Of a stretch of 64,000 nt of DNA, positions 21,393 through 33,649 are shown piece after piece. Origin of the DNA: Xestospongia bergquistia (lineage: Eukaryota > Porifera > Demospongiae > Haplosclerida > Petrosiidae); contig OZ014418.1 in the NCBI GenBank assembly GCA_963965975.1, positions 5,344,775 through 5,408,774 on the forward strand, given 5' to 3'. The translations under genes and the position numbers were made by a program. Under the pieces are notes generated by a model that saw only the letters and a program-made list of their open reading frames with translations, made no database searches and was not told the DNA's origin. Position 1 is the stretch's first letter. Each line of letters starts with the position of its first letter.

Positions 21393-24300
21393 TTAATTAA
21401 TGGATTTAAAATCTTCTGGTATAAAATCAAAAATTAGACTTTCTCGTCTCATTAGAATAACTGCTGGTGAGCCTGGATGACTGCATTCAGAAGATGATGA
21501 AGCATCATTACCAAGCAGTGGCATTTCACATTCATCAACATGCTTTCTCTTTTCTCTATATAACTTGATTTTACTTTCAAACAGTGGACTTAGTGTTAGT
21601 AATATAAGAACAAATAAAGCTACACCAGTAGATATGCCACTAATAATAACTTGACTGTATTGTCCATTTGTCATTATACTACTGAGAGTTATAAAACCAA
21701 TGTTGAGATATGACAAGATTTCAATTGTATTCAGTTCTCTTGTTTTATACATACCCCCAACTATCCAAGCTAAACTTGCTAATAATAAAACAATTCCAAG
21801 AACGATGATGTTGTTGACTTGACAGTTCATACTAGATGTATAAGAGAAGAGACCTGTTAATACAAGACGTACTATCAGTAAGAGTCCTGTCTAGAACCGA
21901 CAACTATCCTTATAAGGACCACAATATGCATCAATCAAAGGTTTCAGTCTAAACACTGGATCTCTACTAGCTTTATGACAGCATATATAACTGTAACGTT
22001 GAAGCCACTGAGAGGAAAATACCAGTAATGTATAGACAATCCCAATAAAGAGAAGAATGCTAGAGAATATTAGTAAAGGAAGACGTGGATTACTTGAGTA
22101 GTCTAATGTTGCATCCACACTCCAAATGAACCACCTATTGTTATTACAAGAGAGTGTTGTAAACATAAAGACATTGGTTATGTTACGTAATAATTTGGTA
22201 TAAGACATGAGGAACAATGTTGCCAGTACTGGTACAGCATTTCTACCACACACACGTGATAGCCTTAGAGAATAGTGACAGCTAATAATAACAACCAGTG
22301 CCAATAGCCACAAATACAATGGAAATGCAAACTGCAGCCATGTTTTCCAATAACCATCTAATCCATTGTAGAAACAAGTCTCGATACCAAGGTCTAAGTT
22401 GAGCCAAGAAATAAACTGTCTCAGCACTGGAACACCTCCATTTGGAAAGAAGGCTGTCTCATTGAGTTTGACAATGTTAGCGTAGAAGAGGAGACCATTG
22501 ATTCTTCCTGAAGACACTGTAAGATTAACTGTAATTAGTAAAGCAATTAGAACAATACCAGCTACTGTAAATGGAAGTAAAAGTGCCAAATAGCTGTTAG
22601 TACAGTCAGTACATTTGTTAGAGCCCAACATGAGACTAAGTCCTGACTTACACTGTCCACAAAGTGTACCTCCTCTGTTGAATGCACATTGAGGATTAGG
22701 TGATGTGATGTTAAAAGAGACAAGGGATGGATTACAGTAATCAAATGGACAGTTAGTATGAGCAACAGTACAATTGTAATCTTTAAAGTGAGCTATCCAA
22801 TTATTGCCAGATCTGGTGAATGGACTCTTAAAATCAGTTATGTTACATTTGATGTCATTGTCGGGTATAATTTGTTTAATGAAATCATTACATACACACT
22901 GTCCAGTGTTAGAAGATAGTTGAAAACCTGTAGGGCAAGGTAAGAAACTTATAATTACTATCATTTCAGCATTAGACAATCTGATATTTCTAGCTGCATT
23001 TATCACTACTGTGGCATTTGTATTGATGGAAGAGTTCCGACTAGCAAAATATTTAAATTGTTTGCATTGAGTTGATGTTCTTTGATTTTTAGTAGTAGTA
23101 TTAAGATTACTACCAAATGCTGTCACAACAATAGCTCCAGGACTAACTCCTTGACAAGTACCAACAGTCACAAGTGACACTGTAAATGGCTGCCCAGGAT
23201 AGATTTCTCTGTACAAAGTTCGTACAAAGCAGTTGATACTGCCTTTAATGCAAGGACATACAGCAAATGGTGAAGACGAAATTGACCTTTCTGTTGACAA
23301 TGACCAGTACCTTGTAAGAGGACAACTTAATTCATCTTCTATTGTTGATTTGACAGTTTGGAACCTTATTGGTATTGTACTGCAGTGTCGATAAATTCCT
23401 CCATAAATGTCATATCCTGCCATTGCTTTGTTCAGCTCAAAACTCACTAGTGGATACCTTGTTTGGTTCAGTTTAAAGTTGAAGTTTTCATTAGTAATGA
23501 ATGTACATTTGCGATAGTCACTGAACAGTCCATTAATGAATGATAGGTCAAAGACATCCAAGTCTATTTTTTTAACATAAATGGCTCCTCCATATAAGCC
23601 AGCACTATTGTTAATAAATGAAACATGGCTGCCTTCATTGACTTGAAAATAGTTTTTTGTCAATATAACTAGTCCTCCTCTAATATATGGTGAACTATTA
23701 TTAATGAAGGCATTATTCTTTCCATTAAATATAACATTACAACCACGAATGACCATGCCACTAAGGTTGAAGTTATCTCTGACTACTATATCTGTAATAT
23801 TCACTGTAAACTCAACTTTGGCAACAAAAACCATTGCCGCAAAGACTAATAGCAATTTTCCTTTGTATGAAAATGGTTCATGAAGGTATATTTCTATTGT
23901 ATTGGTAGAAAGTCTTGTATTCTTTCTGAAGATTACATTTGTTAGTTGAACCTGTGGTGGGCATTTATCAGAGTCTGATTTTGGATAAAATAAAAGTCCT
24001 GCTCCAACAAAACCAGAGTTTTCATCAAAAGTAGTATTAATTATGTTTAAACTCTCTCTGCATACAAACACATTGAATAGCCCACCTCCATCGACTGCTT
24101 GATTATGGGAAAAAGACACATTGACAAAAATAAATTTGTTTTCCTGAATACTTTTAAATGTGTTTATCATCATACCACCACCACCAGTACACATTAGCGA
24201 ACTATTACCAGTACCATAAGTATATCCATTGTTAGAAAATATAACATTTTCAAATAAGATGGTACAGTTGTTAACTTGATTTAGGAAAAGATATGCTCCT

Positions 24301-25280
24301 CCACCCATTCCTGCAAAGTTGCTATCAATAATGCTATCAGTAATGCTCAGTTGTGTAGTAGGAATACATGTAAGTTGACTGAGTGCTAAGAACAGCCCCC
24401 CACCAGTGGAGTGCTGTGATGATGCATAAAGAGATTTTCCTTTTAAGGTAATAACTCGTGTTAAATGAACTGTATTAATGTAACTGCTAAAGATAGCAAT
24501 GAAAATGTTTCCTCCGTATCCATTGAGTGACATACCCTCTTCAACTGTAATATCCTGAAGTTGTAAATGCACAAACGAAGAATTTAATATAGAGATAGAC
24601 AGGCTACCCTTACTCCCAATACCAGTTGTAATATTGGTATTTTTGATCATGTAATGTACATCATTTTGAAATGCTACTATCTTCAAATTACCATTATAAG
24701 ACTCTGTTGGATCTTGTCCATTCCTTGAATAGCTACAAGTGTCTATTAGTAGTATGTTGCTTGTGTCAATTGACATACCAAGACCAGTATTATTTTGAAC
24801 TGATACCATTATCACAGACAGGTAATAAACATTTAAAAAATGTAACAACGAATTCTTAGTTCCTGTACAGTTTGTAAAAGTGATACCAACTATTGCAGTT
24901 TGTGTTGACATGCTAAAATTAAACCCTCCAACTTTACCATTGCAGGTAATGATAACAGTAGATTGCATTACATTCTTTGTGTTCCCTTCAACCCATTGTC
25001 CTTGACCTTTCAATGTTAAGTTATTTGCATACACAATACTGACCTTTCTGTCCAAAAGATGATTGCCTTCCATGAAAATAAATGTAGCATTAGAGACAAA
25101 GTAAGTATCAGTTTGTGAAGTATAGTAAGATAGAGTGTGGCAAGTATTATCACCCAAAGCATCAACAGGACAAGAGGTGTTGGTAGATCCATGAGGTTTC
25201 ACATAGTAGATACGATGAGACTCCAATAATACTGGTAATAATAGAAAGACTGTTAAAAAATTTAAGATAGCAGATGCCAT
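21393..25280 (-). CDS. Beta-helix, Cys-rich, multi-TM surface protein (one in-frame TAG)
   Basis: A single-exon frame of 1296 codons with one internal stop, TAG 21891-21893, where the paralogue at 62.3 kb has TGG. Residues 1-21 are a signal peptide; about 22-660 are repeated short strands with Asn/Thr sequons and GGG/NN turns typical of right-handed beta-helix (pectate-lyase/POMP-like) folds; about 665-780 a stalk with GTCQGVSPG; about 782-894 a Cys-rich part (CPTGFQ, CVCND, GTLCGQCKSG, CTDC). Four membrane segments lie before the stop (about 897-920, 984-1001, 1015-1035, 1067-1088) and three or four after it, then a cytoplasmic tail with acidic and SSSSECSHPGS motifs. DAYCGPYKDxCRFW before TM5 looks like a conserved intracellular signature. 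A receptor or adhesion role at the cell surface is inference. The TAG would remove TM5 onward unless read through; it may be a pseudogene, a null allele or a sequencing error. Confidence 0.85.
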
Positions 25281-26161
25281 AATTCAGGCAGAACTGGATT
25301 TTGCAAACTGCTAATTTCATTGACTTTATGGAATAAGCACATAGCATTAGACAGTCATCTTTCCTAGATGTTTTACACAATAATGGTGATGCGATTAAAT
25401 TGTTACGCATATACAATTAATACACTGATGCATGCATAGCCGATAACCAATGGTTCAATTGACATAAGAACGACTGTTATCACCTGTTTACAAAGAAATC
25501 CCTTTACCATATATATTAATAGACAGGTCAGAGGTCACATTATTAGAATAAGAGTAACACTAAAACTCCATACATATCACCAACTATCCAAATTAACTAA
25601 TAATATTACTAGACAGAGTAGACTCCATGGAGTTGTATTCATTTATGAATACCAAGTATGTAAAGGTTTGAGACTAGAACCAGTACATCAAGGGTTAAAG
25701 TTATACTACTATTACTATGGTAAGCCAAACAATAAATTACATTACATATCTCAATAGCCTTATCACTTTTCCTCAATGCCACTGGACTCTCCCTGACAGA
25801 TTACTATGATCTCTTTCTTTGTTGTGATTAACAATTGATAAGATTATACCTTACGTTAATACTAACATTGTTATAGTATCTGTGTATTCTGTAGTCATGA
25901 AAGTGATTACCAACAAAATTAATTAGATCAAGTACCAATTTCTCAGTGAAGTATAATAATGCAAAAACCAGATATTATATCAGCCAAAGTCAAATAAATG
26001 TTCAATAGCAAAACTGTTTAAAATTTGCATTAAAAGAAACTTGAGAAAAAAATACCACCATCCTACAAAACTCATAAGTAAATAATAAAAATGACTGCTT
26101 AATGATTGAATATGATCAATGATCACCACATACTATATATATATATATACCTCATATTGAG
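25281..26161. other. Upstream region of the long beta-helix gene
   Basis: About 880 bp between the ATG at 25280 and the stop of the TMEM179-like gene at 26162. AT-rich with a short (AT)n at 26130-26150; no exon recognised. Confidence 0.5.
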
Positions 26162-27577
26162 TTACTGAGTTGTGTCTTTGAGTTCACTCTCAGATTCTGC
26201 AGCATAAACTTGATTGTCTTCATCATTTACAAGGACCTCCATCCTTTCTCTCTGTAATTTGGTTCGTCTATATAAACACAAACTAACAGCTGTAATGTAA
26301 GAAACTGTAATACCAGCCAACACAAGAAAACTAAGCCAGCAAAATACCTAGAGACAAAATAATACGTCAATGAAGGAAACTTTAAAGAGCTTGGTTGTGT
26401 AGTTGTGGTTCAATATGATGCTTGTTTGATATTATGTATAACAATCAGACATGTTTATAGTAGTGTTCTGATTGCCTAGCAACTCCATGGCATGATTTAC
26501 TAACATGTTATTTACCATATTGGTCTAATTAAAAAAAACTATAGCAAACTTATAGTCCATTTGGACTTGATTAACAGTTAATGGATTTGATATGCTGACA
26601 AATTAATACGTCATTAACCTAAATTAGAAGTTTACTTTTGCTTCAAGACATTTATCACTTTCTATAAGTGTTTGAAATAACATGTTTGAGAATGTTGTTC
26701 ACTTCTTTATAATAAACTATTTTCCTTAGAAACTAGTGCTTAGTTTTAAGCAAAGTGTAAGACCTATTGACTAGTACAAACCATTACTCAGTAGCTTGTT
26801 TTACATTGAGCCAGGTATTAAACTCAAATTGGTAGCCAATCCCTAGAGCTTCTGTAATATATGTTTACAATTGTAGGCTGCATTTCATCATACCTTTATA
26901 TAAAAAAATACTGTGTATAGTCTGCGTACTAAGCAGACTATACACAGAATCCTAATAAGAATAACCACAGCAATGCTAATTACTTAGTACAACAACAACA
27001 ATGACTGCTTATGACATCATATGACATCAGTACAGAGGACTTACTAGAGAAGTAACAAAATGTCCATAGAATGGTATACTACCACTAGTATCATTAGCAA
27101 CAGGTGGAAGTAAAGAATTACTGCATCTTTAGAATGGAATAAAGAAATCATCAAATAGACAACAAGAAAGAACATGATATTATAGTGGGAGCATATTTCA
27201 TTTATTTGCTCATATTAAGAGTTCTATTGTAATAGAATGAACATGTCTATAATGACACCTTAATATAATATGAATAGACTTGCTAACATACACATTTTGG
27301 AGTTCTGATATTACCAATTGCTTCAATTTAGTGCCAGTATGAACTACTAGTTAATAATGGATAATATTAATATATATTGATGTACTAATAGTCCACAAAT
27401 AACAGATGATATGTATTCAATATACATGTCATAAATAATGTAACCAACCTAAATCCAACCTCCATAAATGCTTTGCATGTATCAGACAATCCTGAGGAGA
27501 ATACAAGACTCATTAGAAACTGGAATATGGCCACAGTTGTATTGATAATCAGTTCAACAACAAGATCACAACGCATG
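26162..27577 (-). CDS. TMEM179-like protein, exons 2-4 (exon 1 not found)
   Basis: Minus-strand exons 27577-27449 (TM3, SSGLSDTCKAFMEVGF), 27126-27045 (loop starting CSNSLLPPVAND) and 26347-26162 (TM4 and a 35-residue acidic tail ending in TAA 26162-26164). Phases match the complete paralogue: the exon 2-3 junction splits the codon before the loop cysteine in the same way. The tail is longer than in the 4349-5318 protein, so this is a distinct paralogue. Exon 1, with TM1 and TM2, is not seen before the LINE that starts at about 27.8 kb; it may lie beyond the insertions or be lost. It sits 5' of the beta-helix gene at 25280. Confidence 0.65.
26911..26947. repeat. Perfect 15-bp hairpin in intron of TMEM179-like gene
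   Basis: CTGTGTATAGTCTGC, a 7-base loop GTACTAA, then the exact inverse. It lies in the intron between exons 3 and 4 of the 26162-27577 gene. It could be a short foldback repeat or a structured intronic RNA. Confidence 0.85.
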
Positions 27578-27820
27578 CTACCATAAATAAAATATTAACA
27601 ATTGTACAATAGCTATCATTTAAATAAAACAGAGTTATTACAATGTACAAACAACCCCCCTCCCCTAATTAGGGACACACCCTTTTCTACATTATACATA
27701 ATGTAAAAAGGATATGTGTAAATAATAATACAGCATTATTACAATATTACAAGTAAGTGTGTATTCCTTATCAAAACAAGGCTTGAAATGTGGTAATGTG
27801 ACAATTCCAAAAGCTATTCA

Positions 27821-29987
27821 TTGGAAGCTGTACTACTATCCCCTTCTCAGTACCATCCAAATAATAGAGGTTCTCACAATAGGAGATTCAATCCACAGAC
27901 AGCAGCCAGACTACAAAAATTGTATCGCTGCAATAAAAAGAAGTGCATCCGTAGCATCTTGGAGGACAATTCTCCAAAATGTGAAATTCCTCTCAAAGAT
28001 CTAGAAGAATACTTCTCAGCAAAGCCCCCTCAGTCTCCCTCTGAGAACGCACCTCTTCAACAACAACAAACTCTCTTACACGCTGATGACCTCACATACC
28101 CCATTGAAATGGACGAAATTGAGCAGCAACTAAGGAGACTCCCCTCAAACTCAAGTCCTGGCTCAGATGGGGTCCCATATGAAACATGGAAAAAAGTAGA
28201 AGGGAGCAAGATCACCCTGGAGCAGATTTTCACAACTTGTCTATTCAACAAAAGAATCCCTCAAAGCTGGGAAAAGAGCTCAACCATTCTTATATACAAA
28301 AAAAGGTGACAGGAACGAGCCCAGCAATTGGAGACCTATCTCCCTACAGTCCAAACTCAAACTCATCTCATAATATAAGAAACAAGGAAGGCCTCTTGGA
28401 CGACATTCCTGTCTACAGAGAAATAAAGCAAGGCTGCCCCTTGAGTCCCCTGTTATTCAACCTAGTACTAGAAAGTATTATTCCTCAGGTTGAAAATAGC
28501 GAAGGGGGTTATCAATTCAATAATGGCAGTCGCGTAAAAATTCTAGTCTATGCCAACGGCATCTGCCTGACTGGCCAGGAGAAGGATGACATTCAAAGAT
28601 CTTTGGATATGTTGATGAAATTTACGATCTGGGCTGGGCTAACTGTTTTGAAGTGTGGGTCTCTGTCACTCATAAATAAAAAGGGCAGGAAGTATGTAGA
28701 ACCTTACCAACCCCGTTTAGGCCAAGCCCTAATCCCTCCACTGAAATGGAGCGACAGTTATAAATATCTAGGAATAAGAATCAGTAGGGAGAGACTCCGT
28801 ACACAAAAAGACTTAGAAGACAAGATTGTGAGAAATGTCGAAAAAATTATGGATTTGGCTCTTACGGACTGGCAAAAAATCGAAGCTGTTAACGTATTTG
28901 TCTTCTCAGGACTAGAATATTACCTAAACACCTCCATTCCAAATCGCTTGTGGCTGATAAGACTCGACGCAACTATAAGGAGGATTGTTAAGAAGGCACT
29001 AAAACTCCTAAAAAGAACTTCAACAGCTTTTTTTCACATATCAAGAAAAGATGGGGGTTTAGGTCTTATTTCACAAGAGGACAGACTAAACATTATTCTA
29101 CTAAAGAGGGCCCTGATCATCCTATCAAGTCAAGATAGGTGGATACAAGATATTGCTTGGGCCCAGTTGACCTCCACCCTGACTTGTAGAGAAAAAGTAA
29201 AGAGAACCTGACCTCAATGGACATAGAAAGTTTCTTAAACACCCCAGCCAGACCTGAGGAAGCCTACACAAGAAGAGATGTAAGAAGTCTATGGAGCTTG
29301 GTTAGGAAGTCCCTATGGCGCCTAAAGTGTTCTGTACAACTACATGAGGCAGAGGTATATTTGACCAAGGATGAAAAACAAATCCATAGCAAACAACAAG
29401 GTCCATTGACAAATGTCTTGGTAGAGACAACCCATCAATCCAGACTCTCCCAGTTGCTACAAGCTAAAGACCAAGGCCGTGCTTACCATCATATTAGCAA
29501 ATCTCCAGTCAGTAGCGACTGGATTCAGGATGGGAAGTATTTGTCTTTCGCGGAATACAGGTTCACCATCAGAGCCCGTCTCAACATCTTACCAACCAAG
29601 ACAGTGGCAAGAAGGGCGGGGAAGTCTCAATTGGACACCAAATATCGAAGATGTAAACTCCAACAAGAAACTCTGGGACATATACTAAATGCCTGTACAC
29701 CAAATACTAGCCTAATGAGGGAAAGACACAACAAGATCTTGGAGAGACTGGTAAAAGCCGTCCCCGCTGATCTAGGGGACAAGTTCAAGGAACAAAAGCC
29801 GCTGCAATTTCCGGGTGACCTCAGACCGGATCTAGTAGTCCGTAATAGAAACTCTGGTGAAGTCACTATAGTAGATGTGACAATCCCTTTTGAGAGTGAT
29901 AAGGACGCCTTTGATAAAGCTAGGAATGAGAAAGCTCAAAAATATTCTCCCCTAAGTGACCTGGTACCAAGATCAGGAGCACATTAA
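27821..29987 (+). pseudogene. LINE ORF (RT plus restriction-like endonuclease), broken
   Basis: Three open blocks separated by a frameshift (about 28305-28370) and a stop at 29209-29211, directly followed by the endonuclease frame. Compared with the copy at 31765-33030, the block VWFDLKDAFG is absent. Expected complete length of the family is about 1000 residues or more; about 700 remain. Confidence 0.8.
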
Positions 29988-30276
29988 AAACGTCTATTAT
30001 GAGACTTTTGTAGAAGGTGCATTGGGATCTTGGGACCCTCTAAACAAACCACCCTATCAAGACTAAAGATTGGTAATAGTTATGTGAAGCTTTTCAAGAA
30101 ATTATGCGTCATTGACTCAATCAAAGGATCATATAGAATTTGGATCTCTAGCCGATAATGAACTTAATATCCTGGAAAATTAAAAACTTACCTTACACAT
30201 TAATCTATCATATTTTATTATTTTAGTTTGTTTCCTATAACTTTCTTGTTTTTCTTCCCGATTCTATCGAGGGGCT

Positions 30277-30292
30277 TGGCTGGCGACAGCCA
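30277..30292 (+). other. GNRA-loop hairpin in LINE 3' UTR
   Basis: TGGCTG GCGA CAGCCA: a 6-bp stem closed by a GCGA (GNRA) tetraloop. The same GGCTGGCGACAGCC lies in the 3' tail of another LINE copy at 51427-51440, in a shared context (ATACTT ... CCCTGTCTTT). Probably the structured 3' end recognised by the element's RT; role is inference. Confidence 0.7.
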
Positions 30293-30385
30293 CACTATAC
30301 TTTGTTTTTTCACTTTGTTTGTGTATAACCCTGTCTTTGTTATATTTATGAAGAATTGTTTAAACTTTAAACTGTTCTTTCGAGT

Positions 30386-30705
30386 TTAATAGCTCAAACG
30401 AGGATCATGTATCCTCAAGCTATTAACCCAATTTTTTTCTACTAGGAGTGGTGTGTGAAGCTTGCTTCCCTCACTCCACGGGTTGCCCTGGTATTGCAGT
30501 ACCTCCAAGTGTGGCCCATTTTCCCTTTTATATAGGGGATAATTTTTATACAAATTTAAGTGCAAATAAAAATTAAAAACCATTCTAACCTTGCCAACTA
30601 TCATGGGCAAATAATGTCTGGGTCAAACAGACTATTCAATATATTCCTCATGGACGTACTAAGTCAATAGGAGAGAAGTTTAACAGAGAATGCCAAACTT
30701 GATTG
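30386..30705. other. LINE-flanking stretch, unassigned
   Basis: Continues the LINE 3' tail for some distance (TTTAATAGCTCAAACGAGGATCATG) and then becomes unassignable. No exon 1 of the TMEM179-like gene was found here on the minus strand. Confidence 0.4.
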
Positions 30706-31079
30706 CATGTCAAAAGCACAGATAGATTTGCCATCACAACAAAAGACCTCATCTAGTCCAGACCTACAACAGGAAACTCAGTCAATCCTAGACTTACAAT
30801 TGTCATCACAAATGGAGGCTCTGGAAACTCAGTTCAACCTACACCTACAAGCAAGATCTGACAGTACAAACACAGCTTCAACAATCCTACCCACAGAGGA
30901 GGAGGAAAACCATGATTCCCTAGTCCTAGAAGCAAGAACAAGAATGACAGATCCAACTCCTACAAACCCTCCTTCAGAGGAGACCGTAAGTAAACTCACC
31001 CTCAGTTACTGGAGGATTTAAGTTTCAACTGCCAAGAGAGTAGTTTGGGTGTTACTAACTAAATATGTAGAGTCTTTTC

Positions 31080-31450
31080 AACCGAAACTGACTCAATGTC
31101 ATACCAGCTCTTAAATGGGAAGACCACTATAAATACCTAGGCATCAAGTCATGACGAGAAAGATTAGGCTGCATTAAAAAACTTGAGGAAAAGCTGTTAG
31201 AGAAAACAACAAAAATAATGAACTCACTCCTAACAGATTGGCAAAAAATAGAAGCCATCAACACTTTTATACTGACAGGTATAGAATACCACATGAACGC
31301 ATCATTACTAAACAGATAAAATGGATTTTCAAATCAAAATGGTCTAAAGATCCTAAGAACAATAAGTGTCTTTCTCCACACACCAAAAGGTACAGAGGTC
31401 TTGGCATAACCTCTTTAGAAGATCGATTTGACATGATATAAATAAAAAGA
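31080..31450 (+). pseudogene. R2/NeSL-type LINE fragment (RT thumb)
   Basis: The plus strand reads diverged versions of KYLGI, LTDWQKIEAIN and a GIEYH block, matching 28750-29060. It carries several stops. It is followed at 31500-31700 by two copies of a short repeat built on GAGTCTGAAGC. Confidence 0.7.
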
Positions 31451-31764
31451 TCCCTTCACTTCCTCACATGTCCAGACAAGACTCTCCAAATTGGTTGTCA
31501 AAAGCATGAGGCGATGTACCGCTGTTACAAGAGTCTGAAGCAAATGATCCCCCTCATTGTGAATTACAAGAGTCTGAAGCGATTGATCCTCCATTACCAG
31601 TCCAACAAGATAGGTCAGCTCTTTCAATTCCCTCGGGAAATCTGGACTCAGCTCCCACAATTCTCTCGGCAGATCAGGTAACGAGTACCACCTTAATTCT
31701 TCATCCAGAGGGATCCCTAAATTTCATTCTAAATAATAATAACAATTATGTTAGCATTGATAGG

Positions 31765-33030
31765 TTGTCAAGCTCAAAAGCATCACCCCCTGACACAATC
31801 ACGGGGGACTCCCTTTATCACAACCAAAATTCCTCCTCTAAAGATGACGTTAATCGGGTCAACCAAGTTCTAACCCACTTTTCAAACTTGCTCGACAGTT
31901 ATGTGGGAAGGAATCTAACCAACGAGGAATGGATATTGGTTGCTAAGTTCACGGATGATTGGATAAAGGAGTTGGGGGCATTAAAAGGATCAGGTCAAAG
32001 GTCACCTACTCACAAGACAATTCACTGGAAAAAGAGAGCCAAACATCGCTCTTCTACCCAGAAGTCATCTGGTGATATTGATTGTGTGCCAACAGTGAAA
32101 GCAACCTTACATCCCTCCAAACCAAGAAGTCATCATCGACCCAACAAAAAACAACAAGCCTGTGACATACAGAAATTTAACAGATCAAACAGGAAGAAGT
32201 GTGTAAGATCTATTTTAGGTACTTCTTCTCAATATTGTAATATTGAGACAGCGAAACTGGAGGACCACTTCAACAGCTCTTGTCCCCTTCATAACCTTCT
32301 TAGTGTGCTGGAATGGATCCCCTCTAGAAGCCCTCAGGCTGATGAGCACCTAGATGAGTTAAGTTATCCTATCTCAAAACAGGAGTTGCTAGCGTGCTGG
32401 TGCATTGACAATGAGGTAATATCTCCTAAGCAGAAAGGTTTTCTACCTTACGAAGGGTGTTTTGAACACTCTTTTCTGATGCAAGCAGCTCTCAAGGACA
32501 GTAAAAGAAGATGTAAGGACCTAAGGATAGTATGGTTTGACCTAAAGGATGCATTTGGTTCTATTTCTCATTATTTGTTACTAGATATGTTAAGAAGGTT
32601 GAATATACCATCAGATTTTATTGATGTATGTGACGATATTTACACAGGGTCATCATATAGAGTCAAATCTTCAAAGGGGTTGACAAACCCAATTCTTCTA
32701 ATCAGAGGCATTAAACAGGGTTGCCCTTTGAGCCCTCTGTTGCTCAACCTTGTCGTTCAGGGACTACTGGCAGGTCTTGATACTGTGGATGGGGGTTACA
32801 TGTTCAATAGCCATCTACGCCTGAACTTTTTAGCTTATGCTGATGATCTCTGTATATTAGGGAATTCAGAGGAGGAAATTCAAAAGATGATCTGTGAAAT
32901 CGAAAAGTTTTGTAAGTGGGCTCAGTTGGTGTTTAATGTTGACAAATGTGCTGCTTTATTCATCTTCAACAGCAGACCCAAGAAATTTGTCAAGACCTTC
33001 TCCCCTTTGGTACAATTACTAATCAATTAA
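31765..33030 (+). pseudogene. R2/NeSL-type LINE, N-terminal region and RT with intact YADD
   Basis: A 421-codon frame. Residues about 1-130 are a poorly conserved basic N-terminal region; NRSNRKKCVRSIL at about 140 matches the other LINE copies. After LSYPISKQELLA the frame skips the expected RT 0-2 region and resumes at KQKGFLPYEGCFEHS, so an internal deletion kept the frame. RT motifs then follow: VWFDLKDAFGS, GIKQGCPLSPLL and FLAYADDLCIL with both aspartates present. The frame stops at 33030 before the thumb and endonuclease. It is truncated and not autonomous. Confidence 0.85.
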
Positions 33031-33179
33031 AAAAAGATATCGAAATAATTAAACAAGCTTCATTCCATAAAGCCCCAGTGGGCATGATTTGGAATAAAAA
33101 TCAGTAAGTAATAAATATGTTACTAACTGATTTTACTGCACATGTGCAAAAGTAATAACACATGCTTATGCAAGCTCAT

Positions 33180-33640
33180 GCACAGCAGCAGATCCATCTA
33201 GCACCTGTGTAGGTGTTTGCTTTTGGAGATGCTACAGCATGCTCACAGGCTGCTGAACAATTGAAGGCTGAAGTGGCCTCTACAATCACAGCTGAGAACA
33301 GCTCTCAAAACCTAGAGATACCAACAGAGCAGACATCTGGACTGTGGTCAATGATAGATGAGTGTTGTGGCCATTAGTTCACACCCATCCTCCACCACCT
33401 CAATACATACATTGATGAGCCAAACCTTCCAAGAAAAGAGGATCCTTTGAGGTGGTGGAAGGAAAAACAGGCAAGCTTTTCTGCTTTTGCTCATCATGCC
33501 AGTACATATCTTGCCATTCCCGCTACCTCTGGACCAGCAGAACGACTCTTTTCTAAACTTGGGGAGCTCACTTTGTTAAGAAAGAACAGAATTAAGTCCA
33601 AATGTGGACATGATCCTCTTCTTAAATAAAGAATAATAAA
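33180..33640 (+). pseudogene. hAT transposase C-terminal fragment
   Basis: The frame at 33447-33629 carries the hAT dimerisation signature: ATSGPAERLFSKLG, then KNRIKSK and a final hydrophobic DPLLK. Upstream sequence (33200-33440) is in several broken frames. No TIR or target duplication was identified. Confidence 0.75.
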
Positions 33641-33649
33641 CTGTAAAGT

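Larger units (their letters stand above)
27800..30380 (+). mobile_element. R2/NeSL-type LINE with C-terminal restriction-like endonuclease, RT core deleted
   Basis: Coding blocks on the plus strand: 27821-28309 (RT N-terminal part, CIRSIL ... PGSDGVPYETWKK ... ILIYKK), 28360-29211 (QGCPLSPLLFNLV, thumb, KYLGIRISRE) and 29217-29987 (endonuclease part). The RT is interrupted by a frameshift at about 28305 and an internal deletion at about 28370 that removes the first catalytic Asp block; the YADD box reads YANG, so both active-site aspartates are lost. The endonuclease shows a CxxC...H...C finger (CKLQQETLGHILNAC) followed by RHN and a PD-(D/E)xK core (RPDLVV ... VTIVDVTIP), placing it with R2/NeSL/Hero rather than APE-type LINEs. 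A 3' UTR with a GNRA hairpin follows. Confidence 0.85.

Noticed and set aside
21393-25280. Stop-codon reassignment or alternative genetic code
   Set aside because: Both TAG and TAA interrupt genes, other genes end in TAA or TGA, and sister copies have normal codons at the same positions.
26162-27577. tetraspanin assignment for the four-TM family
   Set aside because: No CCG motif and the loops are too short; loop cysteines and length fit TMEM179 better.
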